Part shown: in pieces, positions 12,601 through 25,671 of the stretch
Position numbering within the stretch: the stretch's first letter is position 1
How the letters are laid out: each line of letters opens with the position of its first letter
From: Globomyces pollinis-pini
Taxonomy: Eukaryota; Chytridiomycota; Chytridiomycetes; Rhizophydiales; Globomycetaceae
Assembly: GCA_025399215.1 (NCBI GenBank)
Contig: MU621201.1
Location: 1-53,024 of the forward strand
DNA length: 53,024 nt
Direction of reading: 5' to 3'
Translations under genes and position numbers: made by a program
The notes under the pieces: model-generated
What the model saw: only the letters and a program-made list of their open reading frames with translations
Told to the model about the DNA's origin: nothing
Database searches by the model: none

Positions 12601-15600
12601 GAGCATACAAGAATCCACATTCCCGGCTTAGAATTGAATGAATTGATTCTCGTTACCTCATGCAAAGACACGATAAAACTGCTACCAACAAAAACAAAAC
12701 CGAAAAAAATCGAGTTACTAGCTTCTAATGGAAATTCTTATTCATATCTCTTGAAGGGACATGAAGATTTGCATTTAGACGAAAGAATACAGCAGTTTGT
12801 TCAGATTGTGAATGTGATATTTGGTTCAACATTGACTACATCTTCTAGAAATCTTACAGCTCAAACTTATAACGTCATACCTTTCGGTGAGAATTTTGGC
12901 ATGATTCAATGGATTGAAAATGCACAAGGTATGTTTTCCTTGTTTCGAAAATGGCAATATTGGGATCACACAGCGAAGTCTTTACAAAAGAAAGATATGG
13001 GAAATAATACAGCTCATCCACAAAGACCGATTGAGAATTTTATGTCAAAGATTAATCAAGCAGTTAAACAAGGAAAGTTGGATAAAAATAGTCCAAGACA
13101 AAAATGGCCACTCACTGTTTTGAAAGAGGTGTTTTTGGAGCTCCAGAAAGAAACACCATCTGATATAATTTCAAACGAAATTTGGACTGCTTCAATTTCA
13201 AACTCTAACTGGTGGACTAAAACTGTTTCATTTGCTCGATCTACCGCTGTCATGTCAGTAGTTGGGTACGTTTTAGGACTTGGGGATCGGCATTTAGACA
13301 ATATTCTTGTCGATCCACAAAGTGGACAAATCATTCATATTGACTTCAACGTATGTTTTGAAAAAGGACGAACTCTTCGAATACCAGAGTTGGTGCCATT
13401 TCGACTGACGCAAAATTTGGTTAAAGCATTTGGTCCATTTGGAGTTGATGGGGCTTTCCGCATCGCATGTGAAGAGGCCTTATGGGTGATGAGAGATAAT
13501 CGTGAAATTTTATTGACTTTACTCGAAGCATTTATATATGATCCATTGGTGGATTGGACAAAACAAAATTCTGGTGAAAAGCAAGTGCTGAACTTAAATG
13601 TTAACATCGGCTTATTGACTTCTCGAATTAGTATGTACATTTAGTTTAACTGTATTAGATGAGCTTAACTCTTCACTGAACGATTCGTCAATTGAACTTC
13701 CAGTTCATATTTCCATTATCCAAAATGAATGCTTTAATCTTAAGAAATCACTATCATCCAGAGAAACTTTTCAAACGCAGCTTAATTCAATCTCAAGTCT
13801 CACCGTGGAATCTGCTACAGCCGAACTTGTAAGGCTACATGACGAGAGTGAGAAAACAAAAGTTTCCTTTGCAGAAAAAATATCGGACTTTCATACAACC
13901 CATCTCCGACATAAGACGATGCTAATGGATTTCAAAGTAAGTTGAATTTTAAAGATTTATTTTTGTTCAGACAACTGTGAATGAAATTTTAGCATATGAA
14001 GAAAGTTATCAATCAATTCCATATTTTCCAATTTCGAAATCAAAAAAACTACGCGAAGATGAGATATCACTTTTGTCTGCTTCAAATAATCAAATTAAAG
14101 ACCTTCAAGTCATCCGCACCGAATTGTTTTCACAGTTCTTGACGCACTTACAATGGTACTACACATTTATGCATTTGGATGTTAAAGTCTTTGTTGGACA
14201 AGACTTTTACGCTAGATATTATTCTTTACTGTCTGATGTTGTCGAGAAAGAATTTTCTACCAATGCATGCAAATTTGGACTTCATGGAATCAAAAATTCG
14301 TTAGTGGTTCAAAATATCAAGAAAATCAAGCTTTTGGCAGAAATGCAGACAGTGTTGATTGCTGAGCAAGACGATGTAGAACATTTGGAGTCTCTTTTGG
14401 TGGATTTGAAACAGCGAGCGGATAAAAAACTTCCAGCAGATTTATCACAACTACTTTCAACAATTGAGAGTACTTCAGACATCCCCTTTCTTGATCTTTC
14501 TGCAGTTTTGATTCTTTCGGAAATAGGTAGGCTGGCTTATGCCGTAGCTAAAGGTGAGAATATACAAAGTAGTGGTGTTCAGTTTTTTGGATCAGAATAT
14601 GAATTTTTATGCAACGTTTACGAAGGAATTTATCGCAGAAAATCCACTTCAAATGCTTCAATGTCTCAAGAGTCTTACCAATGTGCTATTCTGATAGGTA
14701 TATGTAAATCTTGTTTGGCCGTAGTCAATCGTAAACTTCAATTTTTAATTAGCATAGGTGAATCTTTAAAAGAAGATGGCCGATTGGTGATTGATCAAAA
14801 ATTGATTGATGAATTTGATACTTTTGATCAAACCCAAACAATTATTGCGAATTATATACGCAGATTGATCAGCGATTTAATCCCTTTGGTATTAAAATCA
14901 TTTGCTAGGCGAATATCTTCTGTACATCTTTTAATAACAGAATTGATAAACATCGGACAAGAGTGCCAGCCGTTGTTGATGGTTGATGCTAAATCAAACA
15001 GTTATAAAAGCGAAGCAAGAAGATTGGTATTTTTAGATTTCAATAATTTTAGCATGATAAATTTGATGGATTAAATACCTTATTGTTCGAAAATGATGTG
15101 GAAGCGATTGAAATATTCGAATTTCTATCAGCTATGATCAAATCACTTAGCCATGGTTTCAAACAAGGGGCATCCGGTGATACCCTATTTATTCGGTTTT
15201 TATCAGTAAGCTAATTTATGTTTATATTACTAGGTGTTGGGCAGCTTTTTCCAAGACGCTATTAAATGCATCTTAAAGAGCAGTTTAATTGAAATTGACC
15301 CCACTGCAGAATTTATTGTAGTTTTTGGCAGCCGAACATTATTACAGCATCGATCCGACTTTGCACAGTCTAAAAAAGCTTTGGATGGGTTTTTATCTTT
15401 GATCCTTCGTGAGGCCTTTTTAAAGCCATTTATCAATTTAATATCCAAGGTATTGGGAAGTATTGAAGCGCAAATGGGACCTATTGGCCCAAAGAGTTGG
15501 GGTTCTGTTTGCACTTTCCCAGAGAACACAACGATTGGATTTGTTGATAAGTCTCGGAAAATATTGAATCATGCAATTCGGAACCAGTACTACAAACTAG

Positions 15601-16991
15601 AGGATTTAAATGAAGCGAAAGACTCTATTTGCAAAAAAAGTATATCGATCTTATCTGTTTTAATTCACGACCGTGGTTTAAAGCGGAAAACCAACATAGA
15701 ATTTTTATTAGATTCAAAAAAGAATAGTGTAGCAAAGTACCAGCAAATACATGCACGTAATTTATTTGATGAAATGGGCGATCTGCCAGTACTACAGCCT
15801 ATCCATGAAGTATTGCAGCTTAATCTGATGTATAGTTCAACGCCGGGATTTTGAAAGCAATGAATTCATTAGGGGATTATAGCGAATTGCTACTGAAGCA
15901 GAAAGATTTGCAAACACAGCTGGTAGCGAAATTAGCCAACTCTTCAAACGGGAAGTCTGTATTGAATTTAAAGTCTTTTGAATCGATACTCGAGAAGCAA
16001 TTGTCTGTTATTGATGCCGAACTGATGAGAGTATTTTTCAACTATTGATAACTTTAGAATGAAAATCTGATCGAATTCTGTTCTGATTTGTCGAACTTTG
16101 AGACTTGTCGATTGCAAAGTCCCAAAAGCTTATCTCTTATTAGTGAATTGATTATGCAGTTGGAAACGATTATCCATTCAGAACGACGACTGGCTGCTGT
16201 AAAAAAGGATGGATTTATTGACGGTTCGTTGGCAGATATTAAATCAAGTTTGGCATCTTTAAATGTGAGTTAGAATGCAAACTTATTTTAGATTCCCGAG
16301 TCGATTGAATATCTTGAAAAATTGATTCACAAATTGAGTGGGTTTATTTCTAATATGAAGAAAATGGTTGAACCTGTTTTGCGAATAGCTGAGAACATTG
16401 TTAATTATGCAAAAGGGACTGTGTTTAACACCAATGTGTTGAAATCATTAATGGTAATGCGAATAAAATATAACTATTGGTAGATGACTAGAAAACGTTG
16501 GAAGAAGATCAGAGATCGAATGAGTGATATCCAAGAAAGTTTTGCATCTTTTGAATCTAACCAAGAAACTGCTAAATTGACATTGATTGTATCAAATTAG
16601 AATTAACATTTTAGGAAAAATGTCTGGCTGAAATAAAAGTTGAAGCTCAATACATGTTTACTACCTTATCATCATTTTCGGAGTTACAAAACATATCGGA
16701 AAAAGATGTGATAACGATTGAACATGATGTAGAATGCACTATACCGGAGACTGATGATACATTAAGACTCAATAAAGGTTTTATTCAAATGTTACTCATC
16801 GCTATCTAGAACAAAAGAAGAATGCTACTGCAGTGAATATGTTGCTACGGATTAAATCCAAACTAGAAGGTTGTGATAATGCAGATCACAAACGACTGTC
16901 AGTAGAAGATCAAGTGGAATGGTTAATTGAAGAAGCGACAAATGTCGACCATTTGGCATGTATGTACGAAGGCTGGATGAGTTGGTTTTAG
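6627..16991 (+). CDS. SMG1: SMG1-type PI3K-related protein kinase
   Basis: SMG1 phosphorylates UPF1 during nonsense-mediated mRNA decay. A long helical-repeat and FAT region (about 6.6-12.5 kb) precedes the kinase domain (12538-13640). That domain has LKGHEDLHLDERIQQ, the catalytic motif LGLGDRHLDNIL and the metal-binding segment HIDFNVCFEKG. It continues with LRIPELVPFRLTQN and ends LLTLLEAFIYDPLVDWT, which reads as SMG1 rather than TOR, ATM or ATR. A tail of roughly 1000 residues then separates the kinase from a C-terminal FATC (MSVxxQ-like SVEDQVEWLIEEATNVDHL, ending YEGWMSWF), the layout diagnostic of SMG1. The stop is at 16989-16991. ATG 6627 (MNNKRRGDSRG) opens a short first exon; this start is likely but less certain. 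Many short introns divide the gene and not all were resolved. Confidence 0.92.
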
Positions 16992-17134
16992 AGCTACGTT
17001 GAACAGTAACAGTTTCTATGTATAATTCTGTCGGATTTAACTACATCATTGTCATGACTAAAGTGATTTGGAGTAAAAATAAATGCTAAGTTGTGCATTG
17101 AACATTTTTTATAAACAATATCAATTCTGGTGTT

Positions 17135-18217
17135 TTACAGTAGTTGGTAAATAATTGCAACCAGTAAGCCAAATATTACTAGTAACGCCATATCTATCTT
17201 CCATAGATAGTCTAGATGATGTTGCTCTAGCTCTAATTGAGCTGTATGGTGGGGATCAGTTTGCGAAACATTTGCTGTCGAGGGCATTTGTGCAGGAGTA
17301 TGTGGTCCTTCTGTTTGTCGCTCAAAGGATGATACTTGTTCTGTCCAAGATGAAACACTATTTTGCTTTTGAGGAGCAGAGGAAGAATTTCTGTGACCAT
17401 CAGACGACTGGATAGGAATTGTGCCATCTATGCCATCTGTCATCACATCAGCATCCGATTTATTTGGATCCAGAGTAGATTTATCTGCATCAATACTTGA
17501 ACTTGATGAGTGGTTCAAATTGACGTTCGAATCACTTTTGATGGTCAAGCAGAGGTCTTTTTCCATTTCCAGCCTTATACTTGGCTTTTCGGATTCATCT
17601 GGTAACGCATCTGAATTATCTGATCCACAACTGCTATTAGAATATATCAAATATTACGTGGGGCATTTCCAATTTCTACTAAGTTTTGCATATTTAGCAC
17701 GTTCAGCTTCAGGCCAATCCCTAGAACATTACCGTATCATGACTTACAATGCACCAATAGCACCTTCACCTTTGGTTAAAAAGAATGATATAATTGCAAT
17801 CAAGGCAGTTCTAATGCCCCATGAAGGCCTCCATGACTCAGGATGATATCCAGTGATAGATAAACATATCTTTTTCCCAATTTGAAATCTCCCATTAGGA
17901 GTTAAAAATATAATATTTGGTGGCTACAACTTAATACCATTACAAAACACCTACCTAATGTTAAATCAAGTCAAGGTACCTTAAAAGGATACTCAGTTGG
18001 AAAGAGCAACCTCCCATGATACCTTCCTCCTTGAAATCCACCTTCAGGAGGTCCTCTGATAGTGAAGTGCCATTCCAGTAAATCATCCTGTTGATCAATA
18101 CAATAAAATAAACCTCTAGTGGAGCAGCAATGAATTCACCATCGCCATTAAGGTCTTTTAATTCGGACATGAGTCTAAATTAGTTTAACTCCTATACCTT
18201 TTTATTGCAGTTGACAT
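17135..18217 (-). CDS. UBC6: Tail-anchored ubiquitin-conjugating enzyme E2 J (Ubc6-like)
   Basis: This E2 is anchored in the ER membrane and serves ER-associated degradation. Splicing six exons gives 308 aa. The N-terminus is MSTAIKRLMSELKDLNGDG. The UBC fold follows with LEWHFTIRGPPEGGFQGGRYHG, TEYPFKPPN and TPNGRFQIG, and active-site Cys in KKICLSITGYHPESWRPSW. As in the UBE2J family, a TPNGRF segment stands in place of the usual HPN motif. A Ser/Asp-rich linker leads to a single C-terminal transmembrane helix (WKIDMALLVIFGLLVAIIYQLL), a tail anchor. The five introns are 23, 26, 56, 27 and 24 nt, and the exon sum is a whole number of codons. The gene is divergent from SEC7, with only 46 bases between start codons, so they share a promoter region. 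Confidence 0.95.
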
Positions 18218-18263
18218 TAAAAAGACAAGACATTTCGCCCACTGAATTTTAACATTTTCACAT

Positions 18264-21200
18264 ATGAAAGAGACCTCTCCCCAACTATTCATTCGGATAG
18301 CGTTAGAGGAGATTGCTAACCCAAGAGATGGAGGGTCTGTGGCAGACGACTTGCGGGGTTCCTGCCAGGCTGCTATCTCTGCACTAGAATCTTACACTCC
18401 AGATAATTCAAATCCTAATGGAAGCCGGTAATAGCACATTATAGTAACAGAGATATAGTCAGATTGTTAGTCAGGATATCATATTTAGACCATTCTTATT
18501 GGTATTCGATCACGCACTAACTCGTACTATAGGCTTGTTCATTGAAAAACACAGGAGCTACTCTTATTGCTCTGGACTGCCTGGCTAAGCTGTTTTCGTA
18601 TGGATTCTGGAATACTCATGACGACCCATTAATAGGTCTGATCATCGAAACCATCGCGGCCTGTTTTGTAGGGGAAGCATCAGATGATAGAGTCACTACC
18701 CAAGTCATTAAAGCGCTCTCTTCTGCAGTATGTTGCGACCATCCAAATGCTGTACATGGAGGGCTTCTATTGAAGGCTGTTAGGATTATATACAACATAT
18801 TTCTCCTCGCTAAATCACCAAACAGTCAGATGCTGGCCCAAGCAACACTTATGCAGATTGCAAACTCAGTATTCAATAGAGTCCCAAGCGTGTTTGACTT
18901 TGATGCGATAATGGCAACACATAGTGATAAATTAGAAACAGGCCAATCATCAATGAATCCTAACTCTAAGCTCAGAAATAGTCGAATTTTAGCCGATAAA
19001 AATGGGTATATGCTTTTTGACTCTAATTTTTAAGGAAATCAGATGAAGCTTTTGATGAACCAACCGGCTTGAACGTTATTGAGGCCTTAGGTGAACGTGA
19101 TCCTTTGACAAGACATTCACAAGATATATTAACAGATGCTCAACAACTACAGAAAGACACAGTTTACGATCAAATTGCTAAGGATGCATACCTTTTGTTT
19201 CGTGCATTCTGCAAATTATGTATGAAGTCGATCAGTGGACCAGAAAGTGCGACTGACTTAAAATCTCAAGCCATGCGTTCAAAGATTTTATCACTGAGTT
19301 TAGTCTATATGACCTTAAAGAACCATTCTCATATGTTTTCTTACCCTAGTCCTTCTTTATTCACAAACTCGATTAAAGTCTCCAAACCTGCAGATATTGC
19401 ATTTATGGTAAGCGCATCCCATGAAATATTTACAAGCAGATCGCTGTTAAACAATATATTTGTTTAGCATTCACTAGAAATGTGGTATCTATAGTACCAC
19501 AAGGTTTTTAATTAATATTGATAATTCTTTAGTGTTTGATGTAGCTATGGATTTTTTCGGCAGAATGCTATTGAACTTACGAGGCCTCTTGAAGGTATTT
19601 ATATTTAAATAGATTGGCTTACCTTTTTAAGAAAGAAATATCTGCTATTTTTATCGAAATAGTGATCCCTATGATCGAGTCATCGACCCCCGTCACTTAC
19701 TACCAGCGGCTAGCAATGATGAGGTCGCTCCAACGTACTTTAGATCATCCGGAAGGTGGCAAACTTCTAGTGGAGCTTTACCTAAATTATGATTGTGATG
19801 CAAATTCAGGACCGGAAGAAAATATTTGGGAACGCTTTATCAATGCTTTGGCACAAGTAATGACAGGATCACATGCGGAATCAGTGGATGGTGTCGCACC
19901 AAGCACATTTAGTTTTGGAATGAACAACAAAATAGCTGATAACATTCCTTCAATTACTACTGCCAGTCTTACCAACTATACAAAAGAGCAAGTACGACAG
20001 TTGTATTTGCCAAATGGGGATAACGCTGAACTTAAAAAGCGAGTGCTAGAATTAGTGGTTCGAGGAGTCCTTGCTCCATTAAACAACTGGTGCAAAGACA
20101 GAATCAAGCAAAGCGAAACACCCAAAATCCAAAATTCCATGATTGATGTGGACATGGACGACCCGGAAACCTTTCAAAGCAGCAAGGATAAAAAGGCAAG
20201 ACTGGCAGAAGGGATTAAGTTATTCAATATGAAGCCCAAAAAGGTATTTTCCCAATTTATCGTAATATATAGGCTATTCGGTTTTTGATAGAAGGAAAGG
20301 TGATTCCTTCTAAAGCACCGAGACATATTGCCCATTTCTTACTAAATTGCCCTGGGTTGGATAAGACATTAATTGGGGATTACTTGGGTGAAGGGTAATT
20401 ATATTTAGTTTAATAGAAGTGATGATGCCTCCATTGCTATAATGCATGCATTTGTAGATTACATGGACTTTGCGAACAAGACTTTTGTAGATGCTTTACG
20501 GTCATTTTTGTTTACATTTCGGTTACCTGGTGAAGCACAAAAGATTGATAGATTTATGTTGAAATTTGCAGAGCGATATATACAAGGAAATCCAGATGCC
20601 TTTAGAAGTGCAGGTATAACTTATTTGGTTTATCGTAGACACGGCTTATGTATTGGCATATTCTGTAATTATGCTTAACACCGATCAGCACAATCCACAA
20701 GTAAAGAAGCGCATGTCTTGCGAAGATTTCATTAAAAATAACAAAGGAATTGACGAAGGGAGCAACATTGATCCTGATTTTTTGGAAGCTATATTCAAAG
20801 AGATTAAAGAGAATGAAATTAAATTAAAAGATGAATCCCCATTAGCCAATTTGGGTCCTACAGAACTTGCCAATGAAAAGAAAAAGAAAAAGAATGCTGC
20901 TAGGAGCGCCACGGTTCATTCTGCTACCAATGCAGATTCTCTACTTCAAGCTATGCGAAAAAATAACGGTGCTGTTCGTGATCCTACCGCCTTAGACACG
21001 AAATTTGAAGGTTCTGGTAATGCAGTTTTTTATGAAGCAACACACTATCAACATGTAAAACCAATGTTCCAGCTCATCTGGATGTCTTGCCTCATGTCAG
21101 TCAGTTCTTTCTTACAAAAATATGAAGAACTGGATACAATTATTACCGCATTAGAAGGTTTCAAGTATTCGATTCATTTGTCTTGCTTGTTTGAACTTGA

Positions 21201-23937
21201 TTTGGAAAAGAAAGGCTTCATCACCAATCTTAGTAAATTCATCGAGCTCAATAGTTTGCTTGAAGTCAAAGAAAAAAATATTGAAGCTGCCAAAATGCTA
21301 TTAGAAATTGCATTTATTGATGGAAATCACTTAAACGAGAATTGGTCTACAGTCGTGAAATGTATAAGTCAACTTGAAAAGCTGCATGCCGGAGGGCTTA
21401 TTGAGCCTGACCCAACAAGGTAGCTGTAACTTTTTAACATATAGAGCAACTGAGCAAAGGAAGCGTGATGCCAAGCACATTGAGGAAATGTATGGAAATT
21501 TATCCAGTCAAGCGGTTACTTTATCCGTCGATCGACTATTCACTAGCACCAGTAAGTTGACTGGCACAGCTATTTGTCATTTTGTTCGAGCACTATGCGA
21601 AATGTCTTGGGATGAAATCTTGTCTTCATCAGATAAAGAGCATCCCAGAATGTATTGTCTGCAACGGTTGATCGAAATTTCTCACTATAATTTAAATTCA
21701 CGAATTCGTATCGAATGGACTCAGATTTGGGCAGTTTTAGGTCCACATATCAACCAAGTTGGATGTCATTCAAACCCCAATGTAGTATTCTTTTGTAAGT
21801 GTCTAATTGTTAACAATAGGTTTGGATAAGTTGCGACAATTAGCGTCAAAGTATTTAGAAATTGAAGAATTATCTAATTTCAAATTTCAGAAAGATTTCT
21901 TACGACCATTCCAATTTATTTTTGAAAATAACCCAGATACTCAAATTAAAGATATGACACTTACATGCATCAATCATTTGTTGGTTTATAAGCCTAGCAG
22001 GCTTCGTAGTGGATGGACAACCATATTTGCTACCTTAGCCTCATCAGCGTCAGAGAAGACAGGTATTATGTGAGTTCGATTGATTTTAGAATCAATTGTA
22101 AAATTAGGATTTAAAATTACAAACACAATTCAGATCGATTACTTGGAGCTGGTCGTTCAGTATGGATTTTATCCCGACTTTGTTGCAACTCTGTCGAAAT
22201 TTTGTCAAAATTTCAAATTCCCAAAAATCAAGTAAGTTGCGTAAATAGTTAATATATTAGTGGTCAAGCAGTGACATCATTAAGGGAAGCTGTTCAGAAA
22301 TCCACACAATTAAAAATCAAAGTTCCTCGGAAAGGGACATTGAAGGAAGAATCTGTGGATGAGGATATTATTGAAAAACAATGGTTGACTACATTTAAAA
22401 ATATGAAGCATGTCATTATTTCTTGTGACTTGGAAGTTCGCACCAAAGCATTGAGCCATTTATTTGAACTAATGACACTGCATGGTAGCACCTTCAAGGT
22501 TGAATTCTGGGAAATTATAATGTCCGAGATTTTGATGCCTTTGTTCGATATATTGAAGGATCCTAATGCCAGAAGTAAACAGAGCGAAGAGGATAAAGCT
22601 GTATGGATTTCGACAACTCTGGTAAATGTTTTCAAACTTTGTATTGAGTTATATTCATCAGTACCAACGCTTTTCACTCCACAATTTTTGGAACCTTTCT
22701 TGGATATTTTGATGGTCTGCATTTTGCAAGAAAATGACACACTAGCCCGCTTGGGGTCAAGTAGTTTACAAGACTTGATCGAAAAGAATTTGGAAAAGAT
22801 GACACACCAAATTTGGGATGTAATTGCTGGTGGGATCGTAAACTTGCTTTCTGTAACAACACCAAATGAATTATTTTTTGACGCTATTGATGACGAACCT
22901 GAAAACAAAACGACTCCATTCGGAACACCACTAGCAAAAAAACCAAAACGAAAAGAATTTCCTAAAATTATAGTCAAGTGTGTGTTGCATTTGATTGTTA
23001 TCCAGACAATTCACAAGATCTTGACTAGCAATAGATGCAATGAAGTTTACGATTCTTTTCATCATCGGCATATATACATGTTCGGTGATGCTCTGTATAA
23101 ATCCTACATCTTTGCCCGAGCATTTAATGAGGATTTAGAGGTCAGGAAATCGCTGCATCAGATGGGATTCATGAAACAACTTCCAAATCTTTTGAAGCAA
23201 GAAACTTCATCTGTATCCGCTTATTTAACACTTTTGTCCAAAATTTATTGTGATAATACATTGAAAAACCGATCCATGGCAAAAGAAATGGAAAATCGAT
23301 TGATTCCGTAAGTTCAATATTATTTGATTGTAGATTATCCTATAATCTAGTGGCTAATTTCTGTTCATTTGATAAAACTCAGCAATCACATAGCATCAAT
23401 TCTTGGTTGCCTGTAATGGAATCTATTGTTCGAGGTTTTGCAGAATATCAAGATGATCAGTTTGAATCTAATATTGCATATTTTTATTCATATTTTGCCA
23501 AGCTACTGCAATTTAATCACATTCCCTTCTTGGAGCCATTATCTGTAATCTTTGATCGCGCTGGTTCCATTTATATGATCACCAAACCGGCACCTTTCCC
23601 TGAAACAATTAATCTGTTTTTATCGTTGGAAAATTTGTATGCTACAAGTGCAGGCGATGATAGTATTGATCAAATAGCAGACGAGTTAGTTAAATCCACT
23701 ATGGAACTTGTTGTGACTGAATTAAATGATGAACCAGCGGCGCAATTAGCAGAAGATTTAGTTTCCAGTACTATGATTGACACTGTAAGGCAAATCAGAA
23801 GAGAATCTCTCTTAGCTAACTCGGCAGACCCTTTCCAAAAACCTATTGATGTTGATCCATTTGCTAAACGAGTGAATGGCGATCCGTTTCCGAAGGTGAA
23901 TGATCTTGACCCATTCGGTTCACCACTCAAAAGTTAA
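18264..23937 (+). CDS. SEC7: Large ARF guanine-nucleotide exchange factor, Sec7/BIG family
   Basis: Sec7/BIG proteins activate ARF GTPases at the trans-Golgi. The N-terminal DCB-type region starts MKETSPQLFIRIALEEI and reaches the family block FRPFLLACSLKNTGATLIALDCLAKLF once a 31-nt intron is removed. An HUS region follows near 19.1-19.5 kb (LFRAFCKLCMKS, SLSLVYMTLKNHS). The Sec7 domain (about 20.2-20.8 kb) has KAIRFLIEGKVIPS, the Glu-finger segment FRLPGEAQKIDRFMLKFAERY and YSVIMLNTDQHNPQVKKRM. HDS-type helical repeats follow to about 23.6 kb. The C-terminus is a short repeat of DPF motifs (DPFQKP, DPFAK, GDPFPK, DPFGSP), which in other proteins bind clathrin-adaptor ear domains. The stop is at 23937. 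At least several introns are under 35 nt. Confidence 0.94.
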
Positions 23938-24082
23938 TATCATCAAATGCATTTCAATAAATATTCATTGATTTAATCATTCTTTAGTAAGTAGAACTTA
24001 CCATTGATTTGGCGTCTCACTTTGCGGTATTTAAAGGACCATTAAAGCGAGGTGGTGTATTTACTTTTCCTTTTACTTCACT

Positions 24083-25409
24083 ATGATTATTGCGGGGTTA
24101 ATATTTGAAGGATGGGAACTACAAGACTTGCAAAGTCCACTATCCATTTTAGCCAAAGCTGCTTCTAAATCTTCCAAGGATGTTGAGGTTTGTATTGTAG
24201 GGGAAACAAAGGATCCGAAAGAAACCACTGCCCATTTACCAGTCATTCCAAAATATTCATTTACTGATTGCCCTCAAATTGATGTACTTTTGATTCCTGG
24301 AGGAGCTGGAACTTTTATTGAAGTTTTTAATCCCAAAATTCTAGATTTCATTAAGCGTCAATCTATGAAAACAACGTTTATTGCGAGCATTTGTACTGGG
24401 TCTTCATTGCTTGCCAAAGTTGGTTTGCTGGATGATAAAAAGGCAACCACCAACAAGATGTTATTCCAACAACAATGTCAATATGGTCCTAAAACTGATT
24501 GGGTTTGGAATGCACGTTGGGTAACTTATTTTCAATACTGAAATGAAGGTTCAAGAAGGGAATATTATCACAGCTAGTGGAGTATCTGCGGGAACTGATA
24601 TGGGGTTCGATTTAGCAAGAAAAGTGTTTGATAACCAGATTGTGGATGAATTGGAAAAAGATCTATGTTATAGTCCACTTAGTAGTAGCGATGACCCCTA
24701 TTCGGAGTTGCATTCTCGTCATATGACATTCTTTCAATCATTGTACTGGAAATTTTTAGAAACATTTGCAAGCTACGTTTTTCCAACCATCATTAACGCA
24801 GCTGGTAGTAGCCGGTCCTTGATTTTCAAGAAATCAAAATCTTTTTCCGTTGTGTTAAACAACAGCTTTGATTCATTAGATGTAGCTGGAGTGTTGGAAT
24901 CCATGCAATCATTAGTTGATGTCTACCAAACAAAACTCATTTCGATGTCTGATGAACTTGTAGTCAGTGGTGGGGATTCAAACGGTTCTATTAATGACAT
25001 CATCTCTGTTAAATGTGATATTAGATTGAAGAATTCAAATTTCTGTGAGGACTCTCAGTATATCTTTTTCCCATCCATTTCACCACAACAATTTAATCTT
25101 ATCGATGCTTCAACTTTAAAAGACCTTTTGGAATCATTAAATGCTCGAGAGGATGTAAAAGTATTAATGTGTGGAGACGTTTGGATTAAAAAAATAACTT
25201 CTTTCCTGGGGTGGAACGCGGAATTTAACTCTCAAGGATGGGCTAATCAAAAGCAGTGGTTTATAGCCAAATGTGGGTTATCATCGATTTCGGCTTCATT
25301 AGCAATTATTCACGAATCGGAAGGTGAAAAGTATGTCAAAACGGTAGCAACTACTATGGAACTAGATACGAGATTGCTGCCTAACGGTATTAAGCTCTCC
25401 AAAAGTTAA
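24083..25409 (+). CDS. Two-domain DJ-1/PfpI-superfamily protein
   Basis: Joining two ORFs across a 28-nt intron (phase 0, ARW-VQEGN) gives 432 aa. Residues 1-190 are a complete DJ-1/PfpI-like, class-I-amidotransferase-like domain: LLIPGGAG, the nucleophile elbow ASICTGSSLLAKVGLLD with Cys, and ITASGVSAGTDMGFDLA. This subgroup includes isonitrile hydratase-like proteins and AraC-type regulator domains; the substrate cannot be inferred. Residues 200-432 look like a second, diverged copy: VVLNNSFDSLDVAGVLESM resembles the domain start, VLMCGDVWIKKITSFLG aligns with the elbow and keeps Cys but loses the CTG motif, and CGLSSISASLAII aligns with SGVSAGTDM. The second half may therefore be non-catalytic. 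No signal peptide. Confidence 0.82.
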
Positions 25410-25617
25410 TTGTTTCTTGCTCGTGAAATTCGTTAATATAACCGTGTTGCATAAATTGTCTTAGTTTGACCGCATACTATATTACGCCATTGTGAAATTG
25501 ATTTCAATCAACCATAAAGGTTTGTTGAAATCTCCTTAAGTCTACTTAAACGTGTTTCAAGTCCAAAAGATTTCTTCCGTGGCTTTCTTATTTTCGTCCA
25601 AAAACCCCATCGAAGCC

Positions 25618-25624
25618 TATAAAC
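25618..25624 (+). promoter_or_regulatory. TATA box of the secreted Gly/Ala-rich protein gene
   Basis: TATAAAC about 48 nt upstream of ATG 25672. The spacing fits a core promoter. Confidence 0.45.
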
Positions 25625-25671
25625 GATTTACCATAAAATAAGAGCATTTCGCGACAACTATGTCTATCTAA

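Noticed and set aside
22294..22977. 227-codon minus-strand frame
   Set aside because: Antisense to the Sec7/BIG helical region; no family features.
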